Below, in pieces: positions 54,179-64,000 of a stretch of DNA of 64,000 nt. The stretch comes from Priapulus caudatus (taxonomy: Eukaryota; Priapulida; Priapulimorpha; Priapulimorphida; Priapulidae), in the NCBI RefSeq assembly GCF_000485595.1, contig NW_014577748.1, positions 99,689 to 163,688 of the forward strand, read 5' to 3'. The position numbers and the translations under genes were made by a program. The notes under the pieces are model-generated. The model was given only the letters and a program-made list of their open reading frames with translations, was not told the origin of the DNA and made no database searches. Each line of letters starts with the position of its first letter. Positions within the stretch are counted from its first letter, which is position 1.

Positions 54179-56935
54179 TCATTTGGTTTCCGACAACAGT
54201 TGTACCAGCAAAAGTTGTGTCTTGCTGATATTATTTAATATCTGCAGTTTACTGTCGGCTCCAGCCGCAACACTGATCTCCTGTTCACCTACTGGTTTCG
54301 GCAGCCTAAATGGGTTGGCATGCGTTCCTGCTGTAGATCGCCTAGACCGACGCGGCGGGGTGGATGTTAGGTCGGGTTCCTGTGAGTCCGATTCCTCGGG
54401 AGACTGCTGCTCCCCTGCTTTGTGCTGAACACTGCCTTCTACCTCAGATGCGCTAGACGCATTCTCAGACTCCTCGTCCGTTTCCTGAATACCGGAGGAG
54501 TCAGGCCTATCGTGTGATTCGTCACGCCTATCGTCTGTATCCGAAACATCAAACACCGTCTCCTCCGGAGTACTGCCAGGTGCATCCTCTACCGGACCTT
54601 CCTGCACCTCCCCATACCCCTCGACGTCTCCGTGTCCTTCCAATGCTCCCAGCTCTCGATAAACGTGGACCTCATAGCCATCATCCCCCGCCCTGGTATT
54701 CACTTCTGCGGGTTCCTCGCACTGCTCTTGTGCCGGTTGGGGGTGTATATCCCGAACCAGGACCCGCGAATCCAACAATTCCGTTCTATGGACCTTCTTG
54801 GACGTTCCTTCACCGACTAACGGCTCGACAATGTACACATTGTTGTCACCAGACCCTATGACCTTGTAGGGGACAGAACCCCATGCATCCTGAATCTTAT
54901 TTCTCCCTTTTGGATGGTTTCGCAGAAACACTCGTGCTCCCACAGACAACTTAACGTCATTAGACAGCTTGTCCACACGTGTCTTTCGTCGCAGAGCGAT
55001 TTTCTCTATTCGATCACTGGCGAGGTTGAACGCTTCCTCCAACCGGTCCTGATGGGCAATTACCCACTCCTCATTTGGTTCTGACTTGTCGACGTCTAAA
55101 CCTAGCATTAAGTCGACTGGCAGACGAGCCTCCCTGCCAAAAAACAAATAGTGAGGTGCATACCCCGTAGTCGAATGTGGAGTGCAGTTGTAAGTGTATA
55201 CCAGCTCCGGCAGCATATCCGGCCACTTACGTTTCCTGCTTGCCGATAGCGTACACAGTAGGTTATGAAGTGTCCGATTAAAGCGTTCGCAATGAGCGTT
55301 CCCCTGTGGATGATACGGCACAGTCTTGGTCTTTGACACGCCATAAAGTTCGCAAAGTTCATGAATTAAGTGGTTTTCAAAGCTGCGCCCCTGATCGCTA
55401 TGCAGTCGCTGCGGTACACCAAACCGTACAAACCACTCCTTGACCAGGACACGAGCGACTGTCTTAGCAGTTTGGTCGCGCGTAGGCACAGCCTGCGTGA
55501 ACCTAGTGTACACGTCGGTGAGCACTAGCACATTTTCGAGGCCATTGCTACTGGGCTCGAGTTGCGTAAAATCCATTGCCAGTATCTCCAGGGGTTTCCT
55601 AGCGGCCACTGAGCCAATTGATGTTCGCACTTTTCTCCCTGTTTTTCCTATCATACAGCGGCTGCAATCAGCGCAGTACTGCGTTACTTCCTTAGCCATT
55701 CGAGGCCAAAAACACCTTGCTCTGATCAATGACAGGGTTCTCTCTGCTCCCTGATGTCCCATGTCATCGTGACATGATTTTAACACTTGCAATTTTAGGG
55801 ACTCCGGCAACAACAGCTGTTTCACTACATTCCCCTTCTCTTGGACTAATCTATACAAGACGCCATCCTCCTCTTTCACCCGCTTCCACGAGTCAATCAG
55901 CTTTCTTGTGCCTTTGCTTTCCTTCATCAACTGTCTCTTCGACGGGGGTTCCTTCGTTTCCCAAAACACATGGAAGCGTCCAATGATACTGTCGGAATGT
56001 TGTAGGCGGGCTATCTCCTCCCTCGGAATAGCAGGCATGCTAACAGAAAGGACTGGCGCACAGCGAGCCGGTGCAGCCTTCGCCTCATGGGTCCACAAGT
56101 TGCATCGTACCTCCTCGAGATATGTCCACAAGACCTTGGGGAGTGTGGTACCACTGTTCCCAACCCTCAACGCTCGTTCCACCGACGTCTCCTCTAGTCT
56201 CGCCGTCTCTGGCATATGGGCCACCTTCCGACTGAGCCCGTCCGCGGCCTTGTTCGACTTCCCGGAACGAAACTTCACAGAAAAGTTGAATTGGGCAAGG
56301 TCTGCTGCCCAGCGAGTCTCCGCTGCGCCCAGTTTGGCAGTGGTCAGAAAGTAGCTCAGCGGGTTGTTATCGGTGTAAACTACAAAGTCGGCGCCAATCA
56401 ACAGGTCGCGGTATTTCTCTGTTATGGCCCACTTCATGGCCAATAACTCCAACTTCATGCTGCTGTAGTTCTGCATATTGCGTTCATTTTCACGCAAAGC
56501 TCGGCTAGCATAGCTGAGAACAACCAGTCTATCCCCTTGTTGTTGCGACAATACTGCACCCAGTCCTAGTAGACTGGCATCTACTTCTAATATAAATGCT
56601 TGCCGAAAGTCCGGGTACCCCAGAACTGGTGCGCTCGTGAGAAGTTGCTTCAACGATTTCAGTGCACTGTCACAGTCAGCGTTCCAAGCGTCAATGCCTG
56701 GAGGCCGGTCTTGTTTCGCCTTTCCCTTTCTCCCCTTCACCTGTTTTGGTCCTTTCAATAGGGCTTGAAGTGGCGCGGCCACCTCTGCAAAATGGGGTAC
56801 AAAGCGACGATAATACCCTGCGAGGCCCAAAAAACCTCTCAATTCTGTTTCTGTGGTGGGCTTGGGCCACTCTGCCACAGCATTAGTTTTCCCTGGGTCT
56901 GGCAAAACGCCTTCTTGCGAAACCACATGTCCCAA
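54179..56935 (-). CDS. Ty3/gypsy pol: RT end, RNase H and integrase
   Basis: A 918-codon open minus frame. Residues 1-60 are the RT connection (RGFLGLAGYYRRFVPHFAEV). RNase H spans about 110-235 with ILEVDASLLGLGAVL (Asp ~119) and VVYTDNNPLSYF (Asp ~188). The integrase zinc finger H-x4-H...C-x2-C lies at about 389-427. The core has Asp455 (AMDFTQL), Asp514 (LHSDQGRSFE) and Glu550 (GNAHCERFNR), the D,D-35-E triad. A chromodomain is not evident; the C-terminal 200 residues are acidic and Ser-rich. RNase H and integrase look intact, but the RT is in other frames upstream, so the element is not autonomous as read. The first Met is internal to pol. Confidence 0.85.
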   Translation of the reverse strand: MGHVVSQEGVLPDPGKTNAVAEWPKPTTETELRGFLGLAGYYRRFVPHFAEVAAPLQALLKGPKQVKGRKGKAKQDRPPGIDAWNADCDSALKSLKQLLTSAPVLGYPDFRQAFILEVDASLLGLGAVLSQQQGDRLVVLSYASRALRENERNMQNYSSMKLELLAMKWAITEKYRDLLIGADFVVYTDNNPLSYFLTTAKLGAAETRWAADLAQFNFSVKFRSGKSNKAADGLSRKVAHMPETARLEETSVERALRVGNSGTTLPKVLWTYLEEVRCNLWTHEAKAAPARCAPVLSVSMPAIPREEIARLQHSDSIIGRFHVFWETKEPPSKRQLMKESKGTRKLIDSWKRVKEEDGVLYRLVQEKGNVVKQLLLPESLKLQVLKSCHDDMGHQGAERTLSLIRARCFWPRMAKEVTQYCADCSRCMIGKTGRKVRTSIGSVAARKPLEILAMDFTQLEPSSNGLENVLVLTDVYTRFTQAVPTRDQTAKTVARVLVKEWFVRFGVPQRLHSDQGRSFENHLIHELCELYGVSKTKTVPYHPQGNAHCERFNRTLHNLLCTLSASRKRKWPDMLPELVYTYNCTPHSTTGYAPHYLFFGREARLPVDLMLGLDVDKSEPNEEWVIAHQDRLEEAFNLASDRIEKIALRRKTRVDKLSNDVKLSVGARVFLRNHPKGRNKIQDAWGSVPYKVIGSGDNNVYIVEPLVGEGTSKKVHRTELLDSRVLVRDIHPQPAQEQCEEPAEVNTRAGDDGYEVHVYRELGALEGHGDVEGYGEVQEGPVEDAPGSTPEETVFDVSDTDDRRDESHDRPDSSGIQETDEESENASSASEVEGSVQHKAGEQQSPEESDSQEPDLTSTPPRRSRRSTAGTHANPFRLPKPVGEQEISVAAGADSKLQILNNISKTQLLLVQLLSETK

Positions 56936-57873
56936 GTAACAAAGTTTCTCCTTAAATAAGTGACACTTTTCCGCTTTTACTTTTAAGTTGTAACTGGCAA
57001 GCCTCTATAGCACCATATCCAACCGATCCAGGGTTTCTTCGAATGTAGTACTAAACACCAATATATCGTCTAAGTAGATTACCAGGGTCTGCAAATTTTG
57101 ATCGCCGAATATCTTGTCCATAAGTCGCATGAAGGTGCCGGGGGGCCCCGGCTAATCCGAAACTCATTCGGATGTGGGCGTAAAGGCCTCCAGTCCCAAC
57201 TCGGAAAGCAGTCTTCTCCCTATCATCTTCTGCAACCGGGATCTGGTAGTACCCATGAGCCAAGTCGAGACTACAGAAGTACTTGGCGCCCTTTAGTACA
57301 TCCAACGCTTCTTCAATCCGTGGGAGTGGATAGGCGTCTTTCCGCGTTTTTGGCATTAAGCGCCCGATAATCACAACACAGTCGTAGTGTTCCATCCCGT
57401 TTCCGAACCAGCACTACTGGTGCTGCATATGGACTGGTGGATTCCCTTATAACCCCCATATCCAATGATTTCCGAATATAGTCCCGCACCTCCCCCCCAC
57501 TGATGCGGCGGAATGCGTCGGTGCAGTCGGTGGGTATGTCGTCAGTTGTAATAATCCGATGCTCTACCGCGTCGCAAAAACCAATGTCGTTATCGGAGTT
57601 ATTGAAAGTGTTCAGATGCTTTGACAAAATTCTGCCTAGTTTGGTCCACTGCTGATCATCCAACGTCTCATTCACAATCATGCGATCCACTAACTGCGTA
57701 ACATCGTCGGTTAGTACAGCATCCTGCCTTACTTCGCATACGTGCACCTCTCTGCGGCTCACTTGAACCATATAGAATCTAGATTCCACTGCAACTGATT
57801 GTACAGTTCCGATAGGAACTCGTAGCTTAATGTTGATGTCGCTATCACGGAAGTTTGCGAACTGCACTGGCAC
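56936..57873 (-). pseudogene. Ty3/gypsy reverse transcriptase, frameshifted
   Basis: Three minus frames carry consecutive RT blocks: 57873-57313 with STSPYAAPVVLVRKRDGTLR and LCCDYRALN; 57395-57140 with DAYPLPRIEEALDVL and YFCSLDLAHGYYQIPV; then the active-site VIYLDDILV at about 57063-57085. Frameshifts lie near 57350 and 57145 (an expanded GGGGGG/CCCC run). An in-frame TAG occurs near 57007 just before the RNase H frame. All catalytic aspartates are visible, so decay is mild and could include sequencing errors at homopolymers. Confidence 0.8.
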
Positions 57874-57882
57874 ACGGCCACT

Positions 57883-58564
57883 TTAAGTCACATGTCCGTA
57901 TGACCGTCCAAGACCCAACCAAGTTGGTAGTGGCTGAAAAGAGACGTCATTCTCTTCCATCATGGCAAAATATTCCTGTTCCCGTTTAGCTGGCAGGACA
58001 CTACCCTCTACTATCCTTATAGAATTAGCCGGTATCAGTACTGGTTGGTGTCCTGCCACCCTGACCTTGCAAACATTGGTAGAGTCTGCGTCGACCTGTA
58101 CCTCCTCATACAGTGCTAACATGGTTTTCCATTCCTTTGGAATGGTGCTCCCTTCACTCACAGCATGTTGCATGGCTCAAAAAATAGTTTGAACCTAACA
58201 CACCGGGCACCACTTTCTTATGCCCCCGACAAGTATGCTCCTTGGGGTCATTGACCACCAAAAATCCCATATTCTGGAAGGTTGGTCCAAATACCGTCAG
58301 GTCGAGCTCGAGGTGGCCCACAAAGGGTATGTCCTCACCGTTGGCAGCAGAAATACGAATGAAGTTGGCAACATCTAGCAGGTCTACCTCATCAGTCAGG
58401 TTGTTTCTGAAAAATGATTCCGTGACTGTTGACACCTGTGCGCCCGTGTCCAACAAACATGTAACCTCTCTGCTCCCCATCCTCACGGTGGCTTCCGGAC
58501 AGGTACCCACTGCTTTCCTGAAGAACGAGCCCTCGCCCACCTGACCTACTGTGTGGCTCTCCAC
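57883..58564 (-). pseudogene. Ty3/gypsy aspartic protease region
   Basis: The minus frame 58564-58154 contains VTCLLDTGAQVSTVTESFF, the retropepsin active-site block. The protein continues, shifted at about 58160, in 58173-57883. It would cleave the gag-pol polyprotein. The two frames overlap by about 20 bp, pointing to one indel. Confidence 0.75.
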
Positions 58565-58800
58565 AGCAGATGTTATTCGTTTAAATCTGGATTACCTGCT
58601 GCCCCGTGCTGAGGCTGGTCGTTATTCCGGGGGCAATCGCGCTTTAAGTGAGTGGTCGAGCCCAGATCCAGCATTTACGCGGCCCGGAGTGGTCATAACG
58701 AGGCTTGTATGCGCATGGGGTGAGTGGCTTGTATGCGGGTTTCGGCATGCCACTCAGGAGGGATTCGATCTGTTTCTGCTGCTGGACTATTAGTGCTTCC
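58565..58800 (-). pseudogene. gag nucleocapsid remnant
   Basis: The minus strand reads IESLLSGMPKP upstream, then a broken CCHC knuckle: a Cys-Trp-Ile start near 58670 followed, after a shift, by THLKRDCPRNND. The second Cys of the knuckle is lost. The rest of gag (capsid) cannot be recognised between here and the primer-binding site. Confidence 0.5.
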
Positions 58801-58991
58801 TGATGCTTCAGAGGCAATTAGGATTCTAGCAAATACATGTGTACCACAATTAACGACAGTCAACAACATTTTTCCTGTCATTACAACTTCCACTCCCGGA
58901 TAGCATCTGGCTGTTGGGGATCCCTCCGGTCGAACGGTCGATCGGCTCGTGTGTCGTAAACCACCTGCAGATGGGGGACGAAGCTTCTGCT

Positions 58992-59009
58992 ATCCTGTCG
59001 ACTGCGCCA
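58992..59009 (-). promoter_or_regulatory. Gypsy primer-binding site
   Basis: On the minus strand TGGCGCAGTCGACAGGAT directly follows an LTR-like end CTTTCA (59010-59015), as expected for a tRNA-primed start of minus-strand synthesis. Confidence 0.6.
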
Positions 59010-60450
59010 TGAAAGCCAGGAAAACACCTCGTGCCATAGAAGAAGCGGTTTATTCGTGAATTATAGCCGGTAACAGACGGCTACTCCGAAAATCCTATAA
59101 CAAACAAAACAGATATGGCGCGTCACACCCCAGTGTTCACATACAGTGTGATGTAGCAATAATACATTGGCAACCAACATACAACATACTGTACATAAGA
59201 TGCTGATACAATTTTACCACTGTGATCAATCTACGTCCCATTACATACTATGCCGGTAAAAGTATTACTCCTGCACAACAATATTGGCGTATCTAGACAC
59301 GTTAACCACATACGCGTTTCGCACACGCCTAAGAAAGAGTAGCCTACACACTACCTTCACTGAAAATAACTCCTCTAAGTGGGAGTGACAACACATATAC
59401 ATGGCCCAAACAAGAAAACGAATTACTCAAAACAAACATGGTTCACGTTGAACCCATAGTGGCATTGCCATAGATTCTTCCGAAGATACAGTAAAATCAA
59501 ACAAAAATATTCTGTTCACTAGTATTGTGTGACCACCATGAAACCACGCAGATCACGATCACTCCTCGAGTTCCCGTTTACCTCTTACATAACTGTAACC
59601 GTTTGCATAATCATAACATTATATAATGTAGGCGGGTGTTGTTACGTCTTACAAGAAGTGCATAGAAATGTTAACACTTATAATCAGAAAAAGAAGAGAG
59701 TGTGACAGTGCCACAAAAGGAATAGGTTTATTACAAGAAAGCTCTTGCAGTAAGAAATGGTCGCACGACAGTGCGTAAAAGACATTGCAAAACTAAGTGC
59801 TTCTCTTACTACAGCTATAAAAAAACTACGTTTAGAAATATGAGAAAGATTATTTCCTGTACTAGAAAGACAGTTCACTACACGATAGTACAAATAAGAT
59901 CAAGATAGATATAGTGGCAAAACCTAAGCCTCGCTTAGAACAACTTACGTACTGACGGCTTCAACGAACAATGCACGGACACGCAGGCACAAGACAATAT
60001 TAGAGACTGACTAATGCCCGCTTTGGCGTGGCTTTATATATGCTCTCAATTTAGTATCTACGAACCCTCCCAAATAAGGAACTATCCTTTGTACCCAGTC
60101 GGCTGTCCGGGAGAGACGCAGTAGAGTTCCCGTTTAAGCCTGGCCATGTCGTAATTAATCGGTCCCTCCATACCAAGATAGCGTGCCGAGCGCACACTCT
60201 CGAACGCTCCCAATTCTCGAGGCAGGGGTGTACCTCTATTGTGCCGACCCTCCTCCGGGGAGAGTCTGGCCACTGCACGCTCGTGTGCCAATCGGTGTAA
60301 AAACAACCGCTGATATCACATGCTTCATGCCCGCTACCACACTGCGCAAACAACAACACATCAGCTGCTGGTTTGCCTGTTCAAAACTGCCGGACGTGGA
60401 AGACTCTCATTTCACACATTCCATATCCCCCTCGTTGCTGCTAAGTGAGT
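59010..60450 (-). repeat. Gypsy 5' LTR region, boundary unresolved
   Basis: Minus-strand features fit an LTR: TATATAAAG near 60037 (TATA box), AATAAA near 59728 and again near 59053 (poly(A) signals), and the CA end at 59010. The span is long for one LTR, and TGTTACG at 59638 could mark another LTR edge. I could not find the outer end or a matching 3' copy. The 102-codon minus frame at 60051-60359 has no recognisable domain. Confidence 0.4.
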
Positions 60451-60845
60451 GATTTACAAGAATCAATCTGCTGGCCTGTAATATTAAAAGGAGTTGTATG
60501 GTAAAGTTATTAAACTGATTTAAATAATGCAAACCTCGTGTCTACAATAACTGCTACATCAATGCTCATACGGCCCATGCTGTATCTGAAATACAGTACT
60601 AGTACCCGCCACTTACCCCCAAATGCACGTCAGCAACTGTATCCGTGGGTTAGACCTGCAAGCTGTTGTTGGCTGATTCAGTTCCGACACTAGACGAAAC
60701 CATAACATTCACGATAATAACACTCTATTGCCAAATATCACGTTCGCACAGATACTACGTATCTCAAATACGACAAAGAAGAGAGTTATCAGCAAAACCG
60801 GTATAAACCAATTCAAATCACATGCACGACCAATTAAAGCCCGCC
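60451..60845. other. No feature seen
   Basis: AT-rich sequence with no supported frame or repeat. Confidence 0.4.
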
Positions 60846-60912
60846 GCACACGCTGTTTTGTGCTGCGCCATCAGCCACGCGCTGATGGCGCAGCACAAAA
60901 CACAGCGTGTGC
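60846..60912. repeat. Strong hairpin, ~29 bp arms
   Basis: GCACACGCTGTTTTGTGCTG and CGCCATCAG are mirrored by CTGATGGCGCAGCACAAAAC and AGCGTGTGC, with a 2-base bulge and a 7-base loop. It is probably the core of a small MITE. Confidence 0.85.
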
Positions 60913-61059
60913 GCATGCAATCGTATCGATTTCTTGCGTGTGGAAAATATCACACGTGTTTGATATTTTCTTCGACGTCTGGCCGATTGCACAGCGTCTG
61001 CGGAGTGGCTGCGTAAAGTTCCACACCAGCTTTAGGTAACCGACCAATACATAGATTTC

Positions 61060-61110
61060 ACATGACGTCACAACTAAATGGTCACGTGGTACGGCGGCCA
61101 TGTTTGGGGG
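61060..61110 (+). promoter_or_regulatory. Candidate promoter: CRE, E-box, YY1-like site
   Basis: Within 45 bp lie the palindromic CRE TGACGTCA (61063-61070), the E-box CACGTG (61083-61088) and GGCGGCCATGTT (61093-61104), close to the YY1 consensus. They are 70-115 bp upstream of the THAP-type ATG. Such clustering is typical of TATA-less animal promoters. The role is inferred. Confidence 0.5.
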
Positions 61111-61175
61111 CTGTATACATCAACACACGTTAGACGCACTTTGCATTCTCGGATTTTCAAGGCGATTTTTCAGTC

Positions 61176-61323
61176 ATGGTGAAAACGTGTTCTCTAGTTC
61201 ACTGCAATAATCGATCAGACACGGGGTCCAAGCGTGGGTGGTATATAGCATACCGGCGTTCATCACGCACCAGGGAGAAATAGCTATTAGCTGGCCATTC
61301 TATCCAGGAAGAATCAAGATGGG
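61176..61323 (+). pseudogene. THAP-domain coding start (first half)
   Basis: The ATG at 61176 begins MVKTCSLVHCNNRSDTGSK, the N-terminal Cys-x4-Cys and following residues of a THAP zinc-finger, a DNA-binding domain of host regulators and of P-element-type transposases. The frame reaches RTREK and then TAG (61281) where the invariant Trp codon TGG is expected. Just beyond, shifted by one base, LAILSRKNQDG fits the THAP helix. The Trp-to-stop change and the shift suggest a pseudogene or sequence error. The sequence then enters an assembly gap at 61324. The second half of the domain is at 62484-62540. Confidence 0.55.
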
Positions 61324-61333
61324 NNNNNNNNNN
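61324..61333. other. Assembly gap (10 N)
   Basis: A run of ten N inside the THAP-type coding start. Confidence 0.99.
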
Positions 61334-61919
61334 AAAAGAGAAGAGGTTTTTAAAGAAAAACGTTTTCAACGTTAACGTAGCGGTTAGATGCAGGTAAGCT
61401 TAGTAAAAGTAATAATACTATTAACGCAGTGGCTGGAGGTACGGTAGCTCCAAGAAACGGTATCGCTAGGGTTAGGATTATGTACATCATAACTTAAGAT
61501 TAAGATGAAAATAACAGATTTGCACAAAGAATTGCAATTATAGTAATATTATATGTTATAATAATGAGTAAAATATGTGTCTTTCATGGAAAATACATCA
61601 GAAAACTTATACTTATCTATAGCGGTCATAAACCAAAACAAACATTTACAAACGGTGTTTGTTCTCTTGTCTTGAAGGTTTTCTTCAGCCAAAGCAAATC
61701 AGTGAAGAAACGGCATGATATTTGGGTTAATTCACTGAAACTCATGTTGTTTTAAAGAAAACATACTAAAAACTACTTTAACCTCACTTACAGAAAGTTC
61801 GGGAAAGTTTTTGGTAGATAATTGGGGATTTTGGCTACAAGTCATGGAGGCTGACATCTTGCCAAATTCCAGCCAATCAGAAGGCGCCTAAATCCTTCGT
61901 AAATCCTTCCGTTTGGGAA
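61334..61919. other. Sequence inserted in the THAP domain, no gene
   Basis: AT-rich, with a 63-codon + frame at 61564-61755 of no recognised family. It lies between the two halves of the THAP-coding region. Confidence 0.4.
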
Positions 61920-62465
61920 AAAACATTTCGCCGCCGGCCACGCCAGCGTAGGTGCTCGCACGACGTGCCGTTGCCACGGGCAGCGCGGGGTCAGGAGGTT
62001 GCTGAAAACATGGCACGCACGCAGCCAGGCGCCGTAACGGCGGCATGGCATTTGCAAATGTGGGGTGGCGCGGCCTACATGCTAGCGTTATGTCTATCAC
62101 AGAGCTTTTTACGAAGTGTCGTACGGCGCTGCACGGTACTACGCGATGACGGGCGCTAGTGCCGAATGTCCCATCTTGACGGACTTGCGGCCCCGGTTTT
62201 TGCGCGCAGCGCACGGCTCGCGGCGAAGCCGCGCCCCAACGCGAATACGCCGCCCCCTTTTTGTCCGCTTAGAGAGATATGTGAGACAGGGGTCTGAAAA
62301 CGCACTACGCGAAAACTGGGCGCAATCCAACCGACATTTCGCGATGGACGGCAGGAGGCCATCTCCAAACGGCCCCTAACCGTTTTTTGGGGTGGCGCGC
62401 CTCATGGCTAAGACGTAGTGACTCGTACAAGAAATCTCAAGAAATGCTGTCAATCAGCGATGACG
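61920..62465. mobile_element. GC-rich MITE, relative of 25870-26460
   Basis: 61935-62035 matches 25910-25990 in direct orientation (CGGCCACGCCAGC, GTGCTCGCACGAC). 62160-62440 matches 26140-26440 in inverted orientation (CGCCGCCCCC/GGGGGCGGCG, CCATCTCCAAACGGCCC). The long frames on both strands run through the repeat and are shared as mirror images between copies, so they are not genes. Confidence 0.6.
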
Positions 62466-62483
62466 CGCTCGCTCGTTGGCTGC

Positions 62484-62540
62484 CTTGGCTTGGATGCCTA
62501 CGAAAAACTCTTTTGTCTGTTCGGATCACTTCGTTAGTGG
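62484..62540 (+). pseudogene. THAP-domain second half, exon end
   Basis: The + frame reads LAWMPTKNSFVCSDHFVSG and ends at GTGAGT. The C-S-D-H-F-x-S-G block supplies the second Cys-x2-His pair of a THAP finger. It follows the expected Pro/Lys-rich linker, continuing the domain begun at 61176. A consensus donor suggests a real exon end. The 1.1 kb between the halves (MITE and gap) interrupts what should be contiguous or separated by an intron. Confidence 0.6.
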
Positions 62541-62879
62541 TGAGTGACTAGTATCTAAGTACGGATTTTAAAACGGTGAATTCTGATTTCTTTTAGTACA
62601 CCACTACAGTGGCGTTTTATGACAATATGTAGCCGGCATGCGGCCCATTTAGCTGTTATCGTCAGATACCTATTTTCGCCAACTACTTTCGAAGCTCCTC
62701 TCTCTCTCTCTCTTTCGCACACAAAGTGTTTATCATAATCAAGTCTGATAGTGATAGTAGTAATAATAGTGTCATGCTTGTTCAGACACCTAAATGCCCC
62801 CTCCCTCTCTCTCTCTGTAGACCATTGCAGTGAAGATAAAACTGTTTTTGATTTTTACAGGCAGAGCATCACAGTTGTT
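62541..62879. other. Intron-like sequence with TC runs
   Basis: Contains (TC)n at 62698-62713 and 62801-62816. No coding sequence is supported. Confidence 0.4.
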
Positions 62880-63245
62880 CGAGAAGACTCGTGTCGGTGA
62901 AGCCGTGTTACCTGTGACGACGTGTTACCTCCGACGTGTTCCTGCAACGCCGTGTTACCGGCACCGACGTATTACCCATGCCGACGTACTACCGGTGAAG
63001 CCGTGTTACATGTGAAGCCGTGTTACATGTGACGACGTGTTACCTGTGACGACGTGTTACCTCCGACGTGTTCCTGCGACGCCCTGTTACCGGCACCGAC
63101 GTATTACCCATGCCGACGTATTACCGGTGAAGCCGTGTTACATGTGAAGCCGTGTTACATGTGAAGCCGTGTTACCTGTGACGACGTGCTACCTCCAACG
63201 TGTTCCTGCGACGCCCTGTTACCGGCACCGACGTATTACCCATGC
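62880..63245. repeat. GTGTTAC minisatellite
   Basis: Units of about 15 bp (GAAGCCGTGTTACATGT, GACGACGTGTTACCTGT) are arranged in higher-order blocks of about 130 bp, marked by CGTGTTCCTGC and CCCATGCCGACGTA. Three blocks are seen. A 61-codon + frame crosses it by chance. Confidence 0.85.
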
Positions 63246-63287
63246 CGACTGTAGGTGCCAAATTAACCATCTGCATTTCCAGCGAAT

Positions 63288-63416
63288 GACGTCATATTGT
63301 CGTGAACTGAAATCGAAGCTGTGGCAACATTCATGATGGCGGGCTTGTGTCTCGCACGGCGTTTCTGTTCAAACTTAATCACTGTACTGAATTTACTAGG
63401 AGATACTCACAGTTTG
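63288..63416 (+). CDS. Possible CRE promoter and short first coding exon
   Basis: TGACGTCA at 63288-63295 is followed 38 bp later by ATGATGG (63333). The frame runs exactly 28 codons, MMAGLCLARRFCSNLITVLN and on, to a GTAAGT donor at 63417. The peptide is hydrophobic with positive residues early, so it could be a signal or membrane N-terminus. I recognise no family. The next exon may lie beyond the window. A chance combination is possible. Confidence 0.3.
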
Positions 63417-64000
63417 GTAAGTCACAACGCAGAATAGTGACTATAGATCACGTGTATATATGATGCATTTCGGACGTCATCGTTTGTAAGGTGTAATGTT
63501 GATCGTTAAACTGCATGATTTGATTTGGGAAAAATGGCGCGCTCATATGTGTGCTAAAACCGGCAACGTGACTTCATGAGTCACAAACGTAACTGATGTG
63601 TGCTATATATCGCGTTGGAGTAATTTCCTTTAGTATGTTTGTTTTAACGTTGTTTGCAGTAGTGCTGATTTATGTAAGTGTGAGTGTATACTAGTTTGGC
63701 TTTATTCTTAGTATAAGCAATGACTCATACATGTAACTCTGTTCGATTCCAATCGGTGCTATAATATTTTATTAGCAAGTACTATGTCGAAAGTACAGTA
63801 TTACTGTGTGTATTACTAGTCGTTATGTGGAAAGGAACTGCATATACTTATATTCCGTTTATTTGTGTGTTTCAGTAAATCGTATCAAAACACCTTCACC
63901 GGGATACGCATTGACAATTGTGTTTATTTGAGTCTTGGAGTTTACCAGCCAGTACAACATTTACAAACTGTGATCAGAAGCGCGGCAGTCGTCAAGATGA
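63417..64000. other. Putative intron or intergenic, right edge
   Basis: AT-rich sequence after the candidate donor. No coding block is recognised before the window ends. Confidence 0.35.

Noticed and set aside
55440-56354. Several + strand frames of 76-148 codons
   Set aside because: Antisense shadows of the gypsy pol frame.

Overview
The window looks like a stretch of repeat-dominated animal nuclear DNA, most likely from a marine invertebrate (sponge, cnidarian or similar). The evidence is spliced coding remnants, BEL/Pao, Ty3/gypsy and LINE retrotransposons, DNA-transposon families I know mainly from invertebrate genomes, THAP-type zinc-finger coding sequence, and internal TTAGGG-type telomeric repeats. 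I see no bacterial operons, rRNA, tRNA or CRISPR. Two runs of ten Ns (49213-49222, 61324-61333) are assembly gaps. I cannot name the species.

Layout. 1-654: two tandem repeats. 665-13566: a minus-strand BEL/Pao retrotransposon with both ~525 bp LTRs, broken by four insertions: a solo LTR in its 3' LTR, the LTR-gag end of a second LTR element in its integrase region, a PIN-nuclease (Academ-like) DNA transposon in gag, and a Harbinger-like foldback in its 5' LTR. 14430-15340: spliced 3' end of another Academ-like element. 15400-22140: LTR-element pieces, a large inverted satellite split by a short LTR element with CATG target duplication, and LINE-type 3' sequence. 22227-28075: a decayed, intron-containing transposase-like gene of the DUF7869 type, interrupted by a foldback element and GC-rich MITEs. 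28138-31290: two arrays of a ~90 bp repeat bracketing two exons of a DNA methyltransferase. 31498-34370: LINE, gypsy integrase and LTR fragments. 34479-38517: a unit with 16 bp terminal inverted repeats holding an inverted and re-ordered second copy of the DUF7869 gene pieces. 38664-48960: an Academ-like element whose left terminal repeat holds an LTR element in an LTR-internal-LTR-internal-LTR state, plus a solo LTR. 49145-50526: a foldback element with mirrored (CGTG)-rich minisatellites. 50527-54030: an LTR-element end carrying a hAT-like MITE with perfect 8 bp duplication, and MITEs with telomeric repeats. 54179-60450: a degraded Ty3/gypsy element. 61060-64000: a THAP-domain coding start behind a CRE/E-box/YY1-like promoter, split by a GC-rich MITE, a minisatellite, and a second possible CRE promoter with a short first exon.

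Function. Nearly all coding sequence is mobile-element protein, and nearly every frame is broken, so most elements look immobile. The only hints of host genes are the two candidate promoters and first exons near the right end. The most notable cargo is the methyltransferase exon pair inside a repeat-bracketed segment beside a DUF7869 element, and the three differently decayed copies of a transposon family that joins a transposase-like region, a FEN/XPG-like PIN nuclease and a cysteine-rich tail.
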